The notes: generated by a model from the sequence alone, not told the origin. Counted from the stretch's first letter, positions 27,389 to 37,086 are shown. The stretch: DNA of 64,000 nucleotides from Methylobacterium tardum (GCF_023546765.1 NZ_CP097484.1:5442501-5506500); one strand, 5' to 3'. Numbers and translations: made by a program.

Positions 27389-28726
27389 TCAGGCGGAGAG
27401 CGAGGCCGCGCCGACCGCGTAGCGGCTTGCCGGCCGGTCCAGGCCGAGATGGTCGCGCAAGGTCGCGCCCGCGTAGTCGCGCCGGAACAGGCCGCGGTGC
27501 TGGAGGATCGGCACCACCGCGTCCACGAAGGTCTCCAGCCCGTCCGGCAGCACGTCCGGCATCAGGTTGAAGCCGTCCGCCGCGCCGGCCCGGAACCACG
27601 CCTCGATGTCGTCGGCGATCGCCTCCGGCGTGCCCGCGACGATGCGGTGGCCGACGCCGCCGCCCAGCGCCCGCAGGAGCTGGCGCACGGTCAGCCCGTC
27701 CCGCCGGGCGAGCGCGACCGTGCCGAGGAACATCGTGTGGTTGGCGTCGGGCGGGAGCGGCAGCGGGTCCGGCAGCGGCTTGTCGAGGTCGAGCCGTGCC
27801 GGATCGATCCGCAGCGTCCCGGCGAGCCGCGCGAGGCTGTATGCCTCCGGCACCAGATCCCAGAGCTCGTCCTGCCGGCGGCGCGCCTCGGCCTCCGTGG
27901 CGCCGATCACCGTGGCGAGGCCGGGCAGGATGATCAGCGCATCCGGCCCGCGTCCGTAGCGCGCCGCCCGTGCGCGCAGGTCCCGGGCATAGGCCGCCCC
28001 GTCCTCGATGGTCTGGGCCAGGGAGAACACCGCGTCGGCGGTGGCGGCGGCGAGCTCGCGCCCGTCCTCCGAGCCGCCGGCCTGGAAGGTCACCGGGCGC
28101 CCTTGCGGGCTGCGCGGCACCGTGAGCGGGCCCTCGACCGTATAGTGCGCGCCGCGGTGGCGAACGGCGTGGACCTTCCCGGTGTCGACGAACCTGCCGC
28201 CCGCCTTGTCGCCGACGAACGCGTCGTCCTCCCAGCTGTCCCACAGGGCGTGGACCAGCTCGGTGAATTCCCGGGCCCGGGCGTACCGCGCCCCGTGCTC
28301 GGACGCCCCCGCGAAGCCGAAATTGCGGCCCGCGGCGGCGTCGGCCGTGGTCACCACGTTCCAGCCGGCCCGGCCGCGGCTCACGAGATCGAGGCTCGCG
28401 AAGCGACGGGCGAGATTGTAGGGCTCGTTGTAGGTCGTCGAGGCGGTGGCCACGAGGCCGACATGGCTGGTCGCCGCCGCCACGCTCGCCAGCACCACCG
28501 TGGGTTCGAGGGCGTTGAACGGCCGGTAGTCGATCCGGTCGTTGATCGCCGGCGTGTCGGCCAGGAAGATCGCGTCGAGCTTGCCCCGCTCCGCGATGCG
28601 GGCGACGCGCACGAAATGGTCGATGTCGATGAAGGCGTCCGGCCGGCTGTCCGGCAGCCGCCACGCGGACGGGTAGACGCCCGAATGCAGCAGGTTGACG
28701 TTGAGATGCAGCGTGCGTCCGCTCAT
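27389..28726 (-). CDS. FMNH2-dependent monooxygenase, NtaA/SnaA/DszA family
   Basis: 445 residues, luciferase-like barrel. Typical motifs are LNVNLLHSGVYPSAWR at the N-terminus, IAERGKLDAIFLADT, NLARRFASLDLVSRGRAGWNVVTT and VTFQAGGSEDGRELAA. It is a flavin-reductase-dependent two-component oxygenase acting on an organosulfur or amine compound. It is only distantly related to the DmoA-like protein 3.5 kb away. The ATG at 28726 has GGAGAG about 6 nt upstream. It is the last of three minus-strand genes (binding protein, SfnG-like enzyme, this one) with gaps of 4 and 13 bp. Cytoplasmic. Confidence 0.85.
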   Translation of the reverse strand: MSGRTLHLNVNLLHSGVYPSAWRLPDSRPDAFIDIDHFVRVARIAERGKLDAIFLADTPAINDRIDYRPFNALEPTVVLASVAAATSHVGLVATASTTYNEPYNLARRFASLDLVSRGRAGWNVVTTADAAAGRNFGFAGASEHGARYARAREFTELVHALWDSWEDDAFVGDKAGGRFVDTGKVHAVRHRGAHYTVEGPLTVPRSPQGRPVTFQAGGSEDGRELAAATADAVFSLAQTIEDGAAYARDLRARAARYGRGPDALIILPGLATVIGATEAEARRRQDELWDLVPEAYSLARLAGTLRIDPARLDLDKPLPDPLPLPPDANHTMFLGTVALARRDGLTVRQLLRALGGGVGHRIVAGTPEAIADDIEAWFRAGAADGFNLMPDVLPDGLETFVDAVVPILQHRGLFRRDYAGATLRDHLGLDRPASRYAVGAASLSA

Positions 28727-28739
28727 CGAACTCTCCGGG

Positions 28740-29792
28740 TCAGCGGACGCGCGGCAGGACCTGCTCGGCGAAGCGGCGCATCTCGGCCTCGAACGGCTGG
28801 AACTGCAGCATGAACAGCTCGATGCCGGCCGCGTGGAAGGCGCGGATCCGCTCCGCCACGGTGGCGTAGCTGCCAACCAGCCCGGCGGCCGTGCCGCCGT
28901 TGGTGCCGACGTGGCGGGAAGCCGCCGCATCGGTCTTGGCGAACATCACGCTGGCCTGGTCGGTCCGGGCGCGGGTGTCGGCGCGCAGGTCCACGTCGCG
29001 CTGCGCGAGGGCGAGGAGCCGCGCGTGCTCGGCCTCGGCCTCCGCGTCGGAGTCCCGCGCGATCACGAAGGCCGAGAGGCCGTAGCGCAGGGGGCCGTTG
29101 GACGCAGGCCGCCGGGCGACGTCGGCGATCAGGGCCGCGACGTCCTCCAGCGGCTGGCCGTTGATGAACCAGACATCCGCATGGTCGGCGGCCAGCGCCC
29201 GGGCAGGCTCCGACTCGCCGCCGAGATAGATGGTCGGCCGCTTCCGGAACGTGCCGGCGGGGCGGAGCTGGTAGTCCTCGACCCGGAAATGCGCCCCCGC
29301 GAAGGTGACACGCTCGCCGCGCATCAGCCGATCCACGAGGCCGATCCACTCGCGCCCGTAGGCGTAGCGGTCGTCGTGGGCCGGGAAGGGCAGGCCGGCC
29401 CGCTCGAACTCGGCCTTGTTCCAGGCATTCACGAGGTTCAGGGCGAAGCGGCCGCCGCTGATATGCTCGATCTGGAGCGCCATCTTGGCGAGCACCACCG
29501 GATGGTAGAGCCCGGGCTTGATCGCCGCGATGATCTCGATGCGGCGGGTGAGTGCCGCGAGCGCCGCCGCCCCCGTCCAGGCCTCGAGCTGGTCGCGCGT
29601 CGGGTCGTAGGGGTTCATCGTGTGCTGGGCGACCAGCACGGAATCGAAGCCCAGGGCCTCCGCCTCTAGGACCAGGGCGCGGTTGCGGTCCCAGCTGGCG
29701 TCGTCCGGCTCGTCGGGGTCGTGGTGGGAGGCCCGGGAGCCGTGGACGGCCGCCCAGATGCCGAAGCGGGGCGCGTGGGTCGGTCCGGCCAT
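28740..29792 (-). CDS. SfnG/SsuD-like FMNH2-dependent monooxygenase
   Basis: 350 residues, luciferase-like barrel of the alkanesulfonate/dimethylsulfone monooxygenase branch. Motifs are EALGFDSVLVAQH, IIAAIKPGLYHPVVLAKMA, ISGGRFALNLVNAW, HDDRYAYGREWI and IYLGGESEPARALAA. SfnG converts dimethylsulfone to methanesulfinate and SsuD releases sulfite from alkanesulfonates; the sequence looks nearer SfnG but is not decisive. It requires reduced FMN. It is positioned between an SsuA-like binding protein and the NtaA-type enzyme in one operon. Confidence 0.82.
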   Translation of the reverse strand: MAGPTHAPRFGIWAAVHGSRASHHDPDEPDDASWDRNRALVLEAEALGFDSVLVAQHTMNPYDPTRDQLEAWTGAAALAALTRRIEIIAAIKPGLYHPVVLAKMALQIEHISGGRFALNLVNAWNKAEFERAGLPFPAHDDRYAYGREWIGLVDRLMRGERVTFAGAHFRVEDYQLRPAGTFRKRPTIYLGGESEPARALAADHADVWFINGQPLEDVAALIADVARRPASNGPLRYGLSAFVIARDSDAEAEAEHARLLALAQRDVDLRADTRARTDQASVMFAKTDAAASRHVGTNGGTAAGLVGSYATVAERIRAFHAAGIELFMLQFQPFEAEMRRFAEQVLPRVR

Positions 29793-29796
29793 GGCC

Positions 29797-30786
29797 TCAG
29801 CCCCGCCCCGCCGGCGCCTGCCAGATCGGCACGTCGGTGGCGTCGATTCGGCGCGGGATGAGCTTGGCCTCGTAGAACACGTCGGCGATGGCCTGCTGCT
29901 CACCGAGCTGGGCGCGGTCCACCGGCTCGACCGCGTAGGTGCGGCGGCTGTTGGCGGCGGCCACGACCGCGGGCGGCAGGTCGCCCCAGATCGGGGCCAG
30001 CAGCGCCACCGCCTCCTCCGGATTCGCCCGCATCCAGGCGCCGGCCTCGACCAGCGCCCGGTAGACGACGGCGACGACCTCCGGCTGCGCGGCGACGAAG
30101 CTGTCGTTGACGAGGTAGTAGCGGTGATAGCTCGTCAGGCCGGTGGCGTCGGCGACGACCCGCACCGGGCGCTTCGCCTGCGCAAAGGCGAGGAACGGGT
30201 CCCAGATCGACCACGCGTCGAGGCTGCCCTGCTCGAAGGCGGCCGCGCCCTCCGGCGCCTGGAGGTAGGCCGGCTTGATGTCGGAAAAGCTCAGGCCGGC
30301 GCGCTTCAGCGCGGCGGCGAGCACGTAGTGGCTGCCCGAGCCCCGGGAGACGCCGACCGTGCGGCCCTTGAGGTCCGCGATCGTGCGGATCGGCGACTCC
30401 GCCGGCACGATGATCGCCTCGGCGGCCGGCGCGCCGCGCTCGCGGGCGTAGAAGGTCAGCGGCGCCTTGGCCGATTGCGTGAAGATCGGCACCGCGTCGG
30501 CGACGTCGGCATGGATGTCGACGGCGCCGGCCGTCATCGGCTCGATCACGCTGGTGAACAGGTGCCAGCTCGGCGTGAAGCCCAACGGCGCCAGGCGCTC
30601 GGCCAGCGTGCCCTTCACCTTCAGCACGGTGAACAGCACCGAGGAGCGCTGCATGCTGATCTTCACCTCGCGGGGGCCGGCCCGCACTGCCGGCGCGCCG
30701 AGCGCCAGGGTGGCGGCCGCGCCGAGGCCGGCGTGCAGCAGGGACCGGCGGGACGGGGCGATCCGGCTCAACGTGTCGTCGGTCAT
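29797..30786 (-). CDS. SsuA/NrtA-type ABC substrate-binding protein
   Basis: 329 residues. The N-terminus carries a twin-arginine-like export signal (SRRSLLHAG, then an Ala/Leu core) cleaved near residue 38. The mature protein has the NMT1/SsuA fold (VGVSRGSGSHYVLAAAL, GSLDAWSIWDPF) typical of aliphatic sulfonate-binding proteins. No cognate permease or ATPase lies nearby, so it must share an ABC transporter encoded elsewhere or serve another role. The ATG at 30786 is preferred because it puts the RR motif near the N-terminus; the open frame reaches 30873. First gene of the minus-strand operon. Confidence 0.82.
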   Translation of the reverse strand: MTDDTLSRIAPSRRSLLHAGLGAAATLALGAPAVRAGPREVKISMQRSSVLFTVLKVKGTLAERLAPLGFTPSWHLFTSVIEPMTAGAVDIHADVADAVPIFTQSAKAPLTFYARERGAPAAEAIIVPAESPIRTIADLKGRTVGVSRGSGSHYVLAAALKRAGLSFSDIKPAYLQAPEGAAAFEQGSLDAWSIWDPFLAFAQAKRPVRVVADATGLTSYHRYYLVNDSFVAAQPEVVAVVYRALVEAGAWMRANPEEAVALLAPIWGDLPPAVVAAANSRRTYAVEPVDRAQLGEQQAIADVFYEAKLIPRRIDATDVPIWQAPAGRG

Positions 30787-31269
30787 CACGGTCTCGTGGA
30801 TCTCGAAGCTGTGCCCGGACGGCGTGCCGGAGCTGCTGTGGAAGGCACGGTCCTGCGAAGATCCGCGTCGCATCCCGTCCCGCTTCTATTGAAGACCGTT
30901 ACGAACGACAGGATCAATGGAACGATGTTTCTATTTCTAAGGCGGGTGTAAAACGACATCCTTCATAGATGGACATCAGCAGCAGTGTCGTCTTTCCGAT
31001 GTCGGCCGCGAAAGGCACCGGTCGGATCGATGAGCCGGCACGGGTCGGGGATCGCCGCGCGCGTTCTCCGCGGCAGAGGAAGGTTCGCGGAAAGAAAAGC
31101 TTTTTCTTCTAGGGTCGACTTATAAATCGAAGATGTTCACAGGCCGGCCCTGGCGAGATGATGCTTTCAAAAGCTTGGCGGACTCTCGATTCAGCTTGAG
31201 GTCACGGGACAACTCCTCGATTTCAGGGTGAGGCGCCGCGGCGCTGCTCAGGATCGGGAACGGGAAGCC
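30787..31269. other. Divergent intergenic region with AT-rich island
   Basis: About 480 bp between divergent organosulfur genes, so both promoters should lie here. Two AT-rich stretches stand out: about 30885-30970, and 31090-31175. The latter includes a near-palindrome GAAAGAAAAGCTTTTTCTTC at 31090-31109. No convincing complete gene is present. On the minus strand a short frame (31120 to about 31233) reads like the tail of a protein and is listed separately. Confidence 0.55.
31120..31233 (-). pseudogene. Possible gene remnant (C-terminal tail only)
   Basis: The reverse strand reads an amphipathic, charged stretch of about 37 residues (EIEELSRDLKLNRESAKLL and beyond) ending in NIFDL and a TAA stop. 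Its codons (TTG, CTT, AAA, TCA, TTT/TTA) are much less GC-rich at third positions than any neighbour. No start codon with a ribosome site precedes it; upstream the frame runs antisense into the oxidoreductase gene. This could be the end of a lost foreign gene, or chance. Low confidence. Confidence 0.22.
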
Positions 31270-32493
31270 ATGTCGCAGACGGAAGCGGGCTGGGGCGCGG
31301 GTCCGAGTGCGCGCTACGAGACGCTGGCGGACCGGTTCCGTCCGGTCTTCGCCGAGATCCGCGCCAACGCGGCCGAGCGGGACCGCACCCGCATCCTGCC
31401 CCATGCCGAGATCGGCTGGCTGCGGGAGGCGACCTTCACCACCCTGCGCCTCGCCCCGGAGCAGGGCGGCCACGGCGCCAGCCTGCCCGAGCTGTTCGCG
31501 CTCCTGATCGAGCTGTCCCAGGCCGATTCCAACGTCACCAACGCGCTGCGCGCGCATTTCGGCTTCACGGAGGACGCCCTGTGCGCCTCCTCCGACGCGT
31601 GGCGCACCGCCTGGCTCGCCCGGATCGGGGCCGGCGCAACGATCGGCAGCGGCGTCTCGGAAACCGGGCCGGCCAAGGTCGGCGCCTTCGACACGGTGGT
31701 GCGGCGGCGGGACGGCGGGTTCGTGGTGGACGGCCGGAAGTTCTACACCACCGGCTCGCTGTTCGCGGATTACATCCACCTCTCGGCCGAGGACGAGACG
31801 GGCGGGGCCGTGACCGCTGCCGTCCCGGTCCGGGCGCCTGGGGTCACGGTTGTCGATGACTGGGACGGGTTCGGGCAGGCGCTGACCGCCAGCGGCACCG
31901 TGACCTTCGAGGGCGTGGCGCTCGATCCGGACCTGATCAAGCCCGATCCGGCCCGCTTCCCCTACGCGATGGCGTTCTTCCAGCTGGTGCATCTCGCGAC
32001 GCTCGCCGGCATCGGCCGGGCGGCCGCCGAGGACGTGGCGCGGCTCGTGGCCGAGCGCACCCGGGTCTACAGCCACGGCAATGCCGGGCGCACAGCGGAG
32101 GATCCGCAGATCCAGGCGGTGGTGGGCCGCGTCCGGGCCAATGCCTACGCGGCCGGCACCGTTGTGCTCAAGAGCGCCGAAGCCCTCCAGCGGGCCTACG
32201 CGGCGCATCAGACCGGCGACGGGCCCGCCACCGAGCGGGCGACGACGCTCGCCGATGTCGAGGTCAACCAGGCCGTGAGCGTGGTCACGGACCTCGTGCT
32301 GCAGGCGACGACGTCGCTGTTCGACGCGCTGGGCGCCTCGGCCGTGAAGTCGGGGCTCGGCCTCGACCGGTACTGGCGCAACGCCCGCACCATCGCGTCC
32401 CACAATCCCCGGATCTACCGGGACCGCATCGTCGGGGCCTTCGCGATCACGGGCGCGTCGCCGCCGCGGCAGTACCGCGTCGGCACGGCGTGA
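31270..32493 (+). CDS. Acyl-CoA-dehydrogenase-like flavin monooxygenase (DszC/SfnB-like)
   Basis: 407 residues with acyl-CoA-dehydrogenase fold: N-terminal helices (EQGGHGASLPELFALLIELSQADSN), middle beta domain (GRKFYTTGSLFADYI, DDWDGFGQALTASGTV) and C-terminal helices ending with RYWRNARTIASHNP. The YWRNART..SHNP ending is typical of DszC-type monooxygenases that oxidise sulfides or sulfoxides using FMNH2 and O2. It is divergent from the SsuA-like/SfnG-like operon and probably serves the same organosulfur pathway. The ATG at 31270 is chosen over a start at 31228 on family length. Confidence 0.83.
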   Translation: MSQTEAGWGAGPSARYETLADRFRPVFAEIRANAAERDRTRILPHAEIGWLREATFTTLRLAPEQGGHGASLPELFALLIELSQADSNVTNALRAHFGFTEDALCASSDAWRTAWLARIGAGATIGSGVSETGPAKVGAFDTVVRRRDGGFVVDGRKFYTTGSLFADYIHLSAEDETGGAVTAAVPVRAPGVTVVDDWDGFGQALTASGTVTFEGVALDPDLIKPDPARFPYAMAFFQLVHLATLAGIGRAAAEDVARLVAERTRVYSHGNAGRTAEDPQIQAVVGRVRANAYAAGTVVLKSAEALQRAYAAHQTGDGPATERATTLADVEVNQAVSVVTDLVLQATTSLFDALGASAVKSGLGLDRYWRNARTIASHNPRIYRDRIVGAFAITGASPPRQYRVGTA

Positions 32494-32843
32494 GGCGCGT
32501 CGCCGGGGGCCGGTATCCCGGTGACCGGGCGCTTGAGGCCGTCTCGGGCATGCGCAGCGCCGCGCGGGAGGCGGCCCCGTAGGCCGAGAGGGCGCAGGTG
32601 CGGGCCGTCTGCCCGCCGCAGCGCAGCCCCTCGACACCGCCGATTCTGATGGTTCGGCCGCCCGATGCCGCATCACGCGCGCGTCAGAGCGCGCCGCGGG
32701 GTGGTCAGGAACACGGTTTCCGGTGTCGGGTTGGCCAAGCACGCAGCAGCGCTCCACGGCGGCACGAGCCGTTTCCGATCCGCAGCCCGCAGGCCCGATC
32801 CTGCGTGCACGGCGCCACGGCCGCTCATAGTCCAAGGATTCAC
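32494..32843. other. Intergenic region, nothing recognised
   Basis: About 350 bp between the oxidoreductase stop and the thiamine-diphosphate enzyme. The frame of the latter is open upstream but gives Arg/Pro/Ser-rich sequence unlike the family, so it is not coding. I see AAGGATT about 8 nt before the ATG at 32844 but no clear promoter, repeat or small gene. Confidence 0.45.
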
Positions 32844-34634
32844 ATGGCCGACGCCGTCTCCGACTTCTTCTGGAAGCGTCTGGCCGAATGGGGGGTGAGG
32901 ACGATCTTCGGCTACCCCGGGGACGGCATCAACGGCCTGCTCGGCGCCCTTCAGCGCAACGACCTGCCCTTCGAGTTCATCCAGGTCCGCCACGAAGAGA
33001 TGGCGGCCTTCATGGCGACCGCCTACGCCAAGTTCACCGGTGAGGTCGGCGTCTGCCTCGCCACCTCCGGTCCCGGCGCGACGCACCTGCTCACCGGCAT
33101 GTACGACGCCTATTCGGATCACGTGCCGCTGCTCGCCATCGCCGGCCAGCAGGCCCGCAACGTCAATGGCGCGCACTACCAGCAGGAGCTCGACCTCACG
33201 AGCGTCTACAAGGACGTCGCCGCTTACGTGCAGCAGGCGGCGAGCCCGGCCTCGGTCCGCCACATCGTCCGACCGTGCCATGCGCATCGCCAAGGCCGAG
33301 CGGAAGGTCGCGGCGATCATCCTGCCCAACGACCTGCAGGACGTCCCCTACGAGGGACCGGTGCGCAAGCACGGCAACACCTTCTCGGGCGTCGGCTACA
33401 CCGCCCCGAAGGTCGTGCCCTTCGACGGCGACCTGCGCCGGGCGGCCGACGTGCTGAATGCCGGCCAGAAGGTCGCGATCCTGGTCGGCGCCGGTGCGCT
33501 CCACGCCACCGACGAAGTCATCGCGGTGGCCAACAAGCTCCAGGCCGGCGTCGCCAAGGCGCTGCTCGGCAAGGCGGCGCTGCCGGACGACCTGCCCTTC
33601 GTCACCGGCACGATCGGCCTGCTCGGCTCCAAGCCGTCCTCCGACATGATGGCCGCGTGCGACACCCTGCTGATGGTCGGCTCGGGCTTTCCCTGGGCCG
33701 AGTTCCTGCCCGAGGAGGGGCAGGCCCGCGGCGTGCAGATCGACATCGCGCCGGAGATGCTGTCGCTGCGCTACCCGATGGAGGTGCCGCTCTGCGGCGA
33801 GGCCGCCGAGACGCTCACCGCCCTTCTGCCGCTCCTCGACCAGAAGAAGGAGGGCGGCGCCTGGCGGACCGGGATCGAGAAGAACGTCGCCTCCTGGTGG
33901 AAGGAGGCCGAGGACCGAGCGATGGCCAAGGCCAACCCGGTCAACCCGCAGCGGGTGACCTGGGAGCTCTCGCCGCGCATGCCCGAGCGGGTGATCGTCA
34001 CCTCGGATTCCGGCTCCTGCGCCAACTGGTACGCCCGCGACCTGAAGATGCGCCGGGGCCAGATGTGCTCGCTCTCGGGCGGCCTCGCCTCGATGGGCGC
34101 GGCGGTGCCCTACGCCATCGCCGCCAAGGTGGCGCATCCCGACCGGCCGGTGATCGCGCTGGTCGGCGACGGCGCCATGCAGATGAACAACATGGCCGAG
34201 CTGATCACGGTGGCGAAGTACATGCATCGCTGGTCCAACAAGACCTGGATCTGCTGCGTGTTCAACAACGAGGACCTGAACCAGGTCACCTGGGAACAGC
34301 GGGTGATGGAGGGCAACCCGAAATCGAGGCGAGCCAGACCATTCCGAACGTGCCCTATCACAAGTTCGCCGAGCTGATCGGCCTGAAGGGCCTCTACGTG
34401 GATGACCCGGCGCAGGTCGGCCCGGCCTGGGACGAGGCGCTGGCGAGCCCGGTGCCGGTGGTGCTGGAGGTCAAGACCGATCCCGAGGTGCCGCCGCTGC
34501 CGCCGTTCTTCACCCTGGAGCAGGTCAAGAACTTCATGTCGATGCTCGGCAAGGGCGACTCGAAGGAGCGCCACCTCCTGGCCGACACCGCCCGGCAGGT
34601 GCTGAGCTCCGTCCTGCCCGGCGACAGGACGTAG
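32844..34634 (+). pseudogene. Thiamine-diphosphate-dependent enzyme (acetolactate synthase/pyruvate oxidase-like), two frameshifts
   Basis: With two corrections the gene reads 596 residues, normal for ThDP enzymes. The Pyr domain begins MADAVSDFFWKRL with the catalytic Glu in QVRHEEMAAFMA (about residue 51). A central domain follows, and the PP domain has the ThDP/Mg motif GDGAMQMNN...CCVFNN. Near 33269 an extra C (ATCGTCCGACC for expected ATCGTCGACC) shifts the frame by +1. Near 34323 a missing T (CCGAAATCGAGG for CCGAAATTCGAGG) restores it. About 1,050 bp between them remain open with no stop, which argues for sequencing error or very recent damage. It resembles family members that decarboxylate pyruvate or a related 2-oxoacid; the product cannot be fixed. 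Confidence 0.8.
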
Positions 34635-34832
34635 GGCGGCCGCCCGCTCCGACCTGATCAACCCTCCGATCCGGGCCGCGGACCGGCGCTCTTGCACAAG
34701 CCGCGGGACACGCCGGTCGAGACGATTGTGAAAGCCCTTCCAGCCCGAGCACGCGCGCTTGATCGCGCGGCGTCGATCTCTGTAAGCACACCTGTCAGGG
34801 GTGCGCTCGCATAGGACTGCAAGGGCTCGTTG

Positions 34833-35519
34833 ATGACGATGGCAGGCAACACCCGGGGCGCCGCGGTCAGGACGGCCGCCGACGCGAAGGCGCCCCCGCT
34901 GGTGGTCATCGCCGAGGATGACGAGGGTGTCCGCGACGGGCTGCAGGATCTGCTCCGGTCGGTGGGCCTCGACACGATCGCCTTCGACTCGACGCGCGGT
35001 CTGCTCGCCGCGGCCCTGCCGAACCGTCCCGGTTGCCTGGTTCTGGACGTCCGGCTGCCCGGCTCGAGCGGCCTCGAGCTCCAATCGAAGCTGGTTGCGA
35101 TGGGCAACCGCATGCCGATCATCTTCATGACCGGCCACGGCGACATTCCCATGAGCGTCCAGGCCATGAAGGCCGGCGCCCTCGACTTCCTGACGAAGCC
35201 GTTCCGCGATCAGGACATGCTGGATGCGATCGCGGTCGCGATCGAGCGGGATCGGGCGCGGCGCGCCGCGAGCGCGGGCGTGGCCGAGATCGAGGCGCTC
35301 GCCGCCGCTCTGACGGCGCGGGAGGCCGAGGTGATGCATCACGTGGTCAAGGGTCTCTTGAACAAGCAGATCGCCCACGCGCTCGGCATCAGCGAGATCA
35401 CGGTCAAGATCCACCGCGGCAACGTCATGCGGAAGATGGCCGCCGGGTCCGTCGCCGACCTCGTGCGCAAGACCGAGATGTTGAAGACGGGGGCAGAGAG
35501 CTGCCGGCCGACCGGGTGA
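34833..35519 (+). CDS. FixJ/NarL-type response regulator
   Basis: 228 residues. The receiver domain (about 25-140) has the acidic pair EDD, phosphoacceptor Asp in LVLDVRLPG and Lys in LTKPF. A short helical linker follows, then a LuxR/GerE DNA-binding domain (about 160-215: LTAREAEVMHHVVKGLLNKQIAHALGI short form LTAREAEV...NKQIA). The pattern is that of FixJ-family regulators. The ATG at 34833 has AAGGG 7 nt upstream. No kinase is adjacent; a single-domain receiver follows 160 bp downstream and may belong to the same pathway. Confidence 0.88.
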   Translation: MTMAGNTRGAAVRTAADAKAPPLVVIAEDDEGVRDGLQDLLRSVGLDTIAFDSTRGLLAAALPNRPGCLVLDVRLPGSSGLELQSKLVAMGNRMPIIFMTGHGDIPMSVQAMKAGALDFLTKPFRDQDMLDAIAVAIERDRARRAASAGVAEIEALAAALTAREAEVMHHVVKGLLNKQIAHALGISEITVKIHRGNVMRKMAAGSVADLVRKTEMLKTGAESCRPTG

Positions 35520-35681
35520 CCGGATGCGCGCGATGATCGTCAGTGAAACGGATGCACCGGCTGTCCGGCCCGAGGTAAACGGCGGCCGGCCGGACCAACC
35601 GAACGTATAATATCGGGATCACCGCGATCGGCGCATTGAGTTCAGACCGTCTGCCGGCGAGACGCCTCGAAAGGAACATCT

Positions 35682-36053
35682 GTGTCGGCTGGAAAGAAAG
35701 CCGTGGCGGTCGTCGACGACGACGAGGCCGTTCTGGATGCGACATCCAGCTTCCTCGAAGCGCTGGGCTATGACCCGCGGGCCTTCAACTCGGGCGAGGC
35801 GTTCCTGGCCTCGGGCCTCACGGGTGATGTGTCCTGCCTGCTGACGGACATCAACATGCCCGGCCTCAACGGCCTGGACCTGCAGGAGCGCGTGCGGCGG
35901 GTCCAGCCGGCCCTGCCCGTCATCCTGATGACGGCGCTGACGGACGACACCACGCGGCTTCGTGCCTTCGCGGGGGGCGCCCGCGATCTCCTGCGCAAGC
36001 CGCTGGCGGCCGACGACCTGATCCGCTGCCTGGAAGACACGATCGGGGCCTGA
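35682..36053 (+). CDS. Single-domain response regulator
   Basis: 123 residues, only a receiver domain: acidic cluster VVDDDEAV, phosphoacceptor Asp in LLTDINMPG, Thr in LMTAL, Lys in LRKPL. It resembles the receiver half of FixJ-type regulators without the output domain, so it may act as phosphate sink or relay for the preceding regulator. The start is GTG at 35682 with AAAGGA 6-7 nt upstream. A perfect TATAAT lies at 35606-35611, 70 bp upstream, but no matching -35 box was seen. Confidence 0.85.
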   Translation: MSAGKKAVAVVDDDEAVLDATSSFLEALGYDPRAFNSGEAFLASGLTGDVSCLLTDINMPGLNGLDLQERVRRVQPALPVILMTALTDDTTRLRAFAGGARDLLRKPLAADDLIRCLEDTIGA

Positions 36054-36136
36054 GACCGGTCGTGTCTCAGGCACGTGGCGGCGGCGCCGTGCAGGATCAT
36101 CACTCGGTGGAGCGCGCGCAGCATGGGACGGGACGC

Positions 36137-37086
36137 ATGACGGCGACGGGGGGCGAAGATCCGTTGAGCGGGCTTGCGCCCCTGCTGCGCGTGCGGCCGC
36201 ATCTGGACGATGTCTGCCGCTTCGGCGGGAGCTGGGCCGCCCCGCATTCGCCGGAGCCGACCCGGCAGGCCTATTTCCACATCGTCACGCGCGGCCAGGC
36301 CGTTCTCCGGCGGCCGGAGGGCGACCCGCTCCAGATCGCCGCCGGGGACATCCTGCTCCTGCCGCGCGGCGACGCGCACACCCTCCACAGCGCGGGACCG
36401 TTGCCGCAGGCCGGCTGCCCGTCGCCGTCCAGCACCGGCACGACCTCCGGTTCAAGACCACCGTCGGGGCCGAGCCGGATGTCGAGCTGATCTGCGGCCG
36501 CCTGCACTTCGAGGCCGCGCCGCAGAACCTGATCGTCACCGCTTTGCCGGACCTCGTCGTCCTGAGCGTCGGCGCGCAGCCGCTGGCGACACGGTTCGAG
36601 CCCCTCCTCGTCGGCATCCGCGAGGAGCTGAGCGACGGGCGCGCCGGAGCCGTCGCGGTCGCCGAGAATCTCGCGAGCGCGCTGTTCATGATGATGCTGC
36701 GCGCGCATTTCGAAACCGCGGCGCCCGCCGAGGGCCTGTTGCGCCTGCTCGGGCAGCCGGTGACTGCCCGGGCGGTGCTCGCGATGGTGCGCGATCCCGT
36801 GCGCGACTGGACGCTGGACGAACTCGCCGCTCTCTCCGCCGCCTCGCGGGCGAGCCTCGTGCGCGCCTTCCGGAAGGCCGCCGGCATCGCGCCCCTGGAA
36901 TTCCTCACCGACCTGCGGCTGGGCCTCGCCCGTCATCGTCTGCGAGCCGGCACCGTCCCGCTCGAGGTCCTGGCAGCGGAGGTCGGCTACCAGTCCGCCG
37001 CCGCCCTCAGCCGGGCGTTCCTGCGCAAGTACGGGATCCGCCCCGGCCACGTGCGACAGGCCGAACACGCCGCCGATCCAGGCTGA
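36137..37086 (+). pseudogene. AraC-family regulator with cupin domain, one frameshift
   Basis: Two frames together give about 316 residues. The first (36137 to about 36415) encodes the start of an AraC cupin-6 domain: LAPLLRVRPHLDDVCRFGG, FHIVTRGQAVL and GDILLLPRGDAHTL. The second (about 36415-37086) continues with HDLRFKTTVGAEPDVELICGRLHFE and the two C-terminal helix-turn-helix units (WTLDELAALSAASRASLVRAFRK; GYQSAAALSRAFLRKYG). The shift near 36405-36420 is consistent with one lost base, and no stop intervenes. This type usually represses or activates adjacent oxidoreductase or stress genes; the AhpD-like and DUF417 genes follow directly. It may be intact in the living strain. Confidence 0.75.

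Noticed and set aside
32844..34634. Programmed ribosomal frameshifting in the thiamine-diphosphate enzyme
   Set aside because: Needs +1 then -1 at sites without slippery heptamers; removing one C and adding one T restores a normal protein, so indels are the simpler reading.
35606..35611. TATAAT as a sigma-70 promoter for the single-domain receiver
   Set aside because: No -35-like hexamer at 16-18 bp upstream (the stretch reads CGGCCG), so it is mentioned only inside the gene entry.
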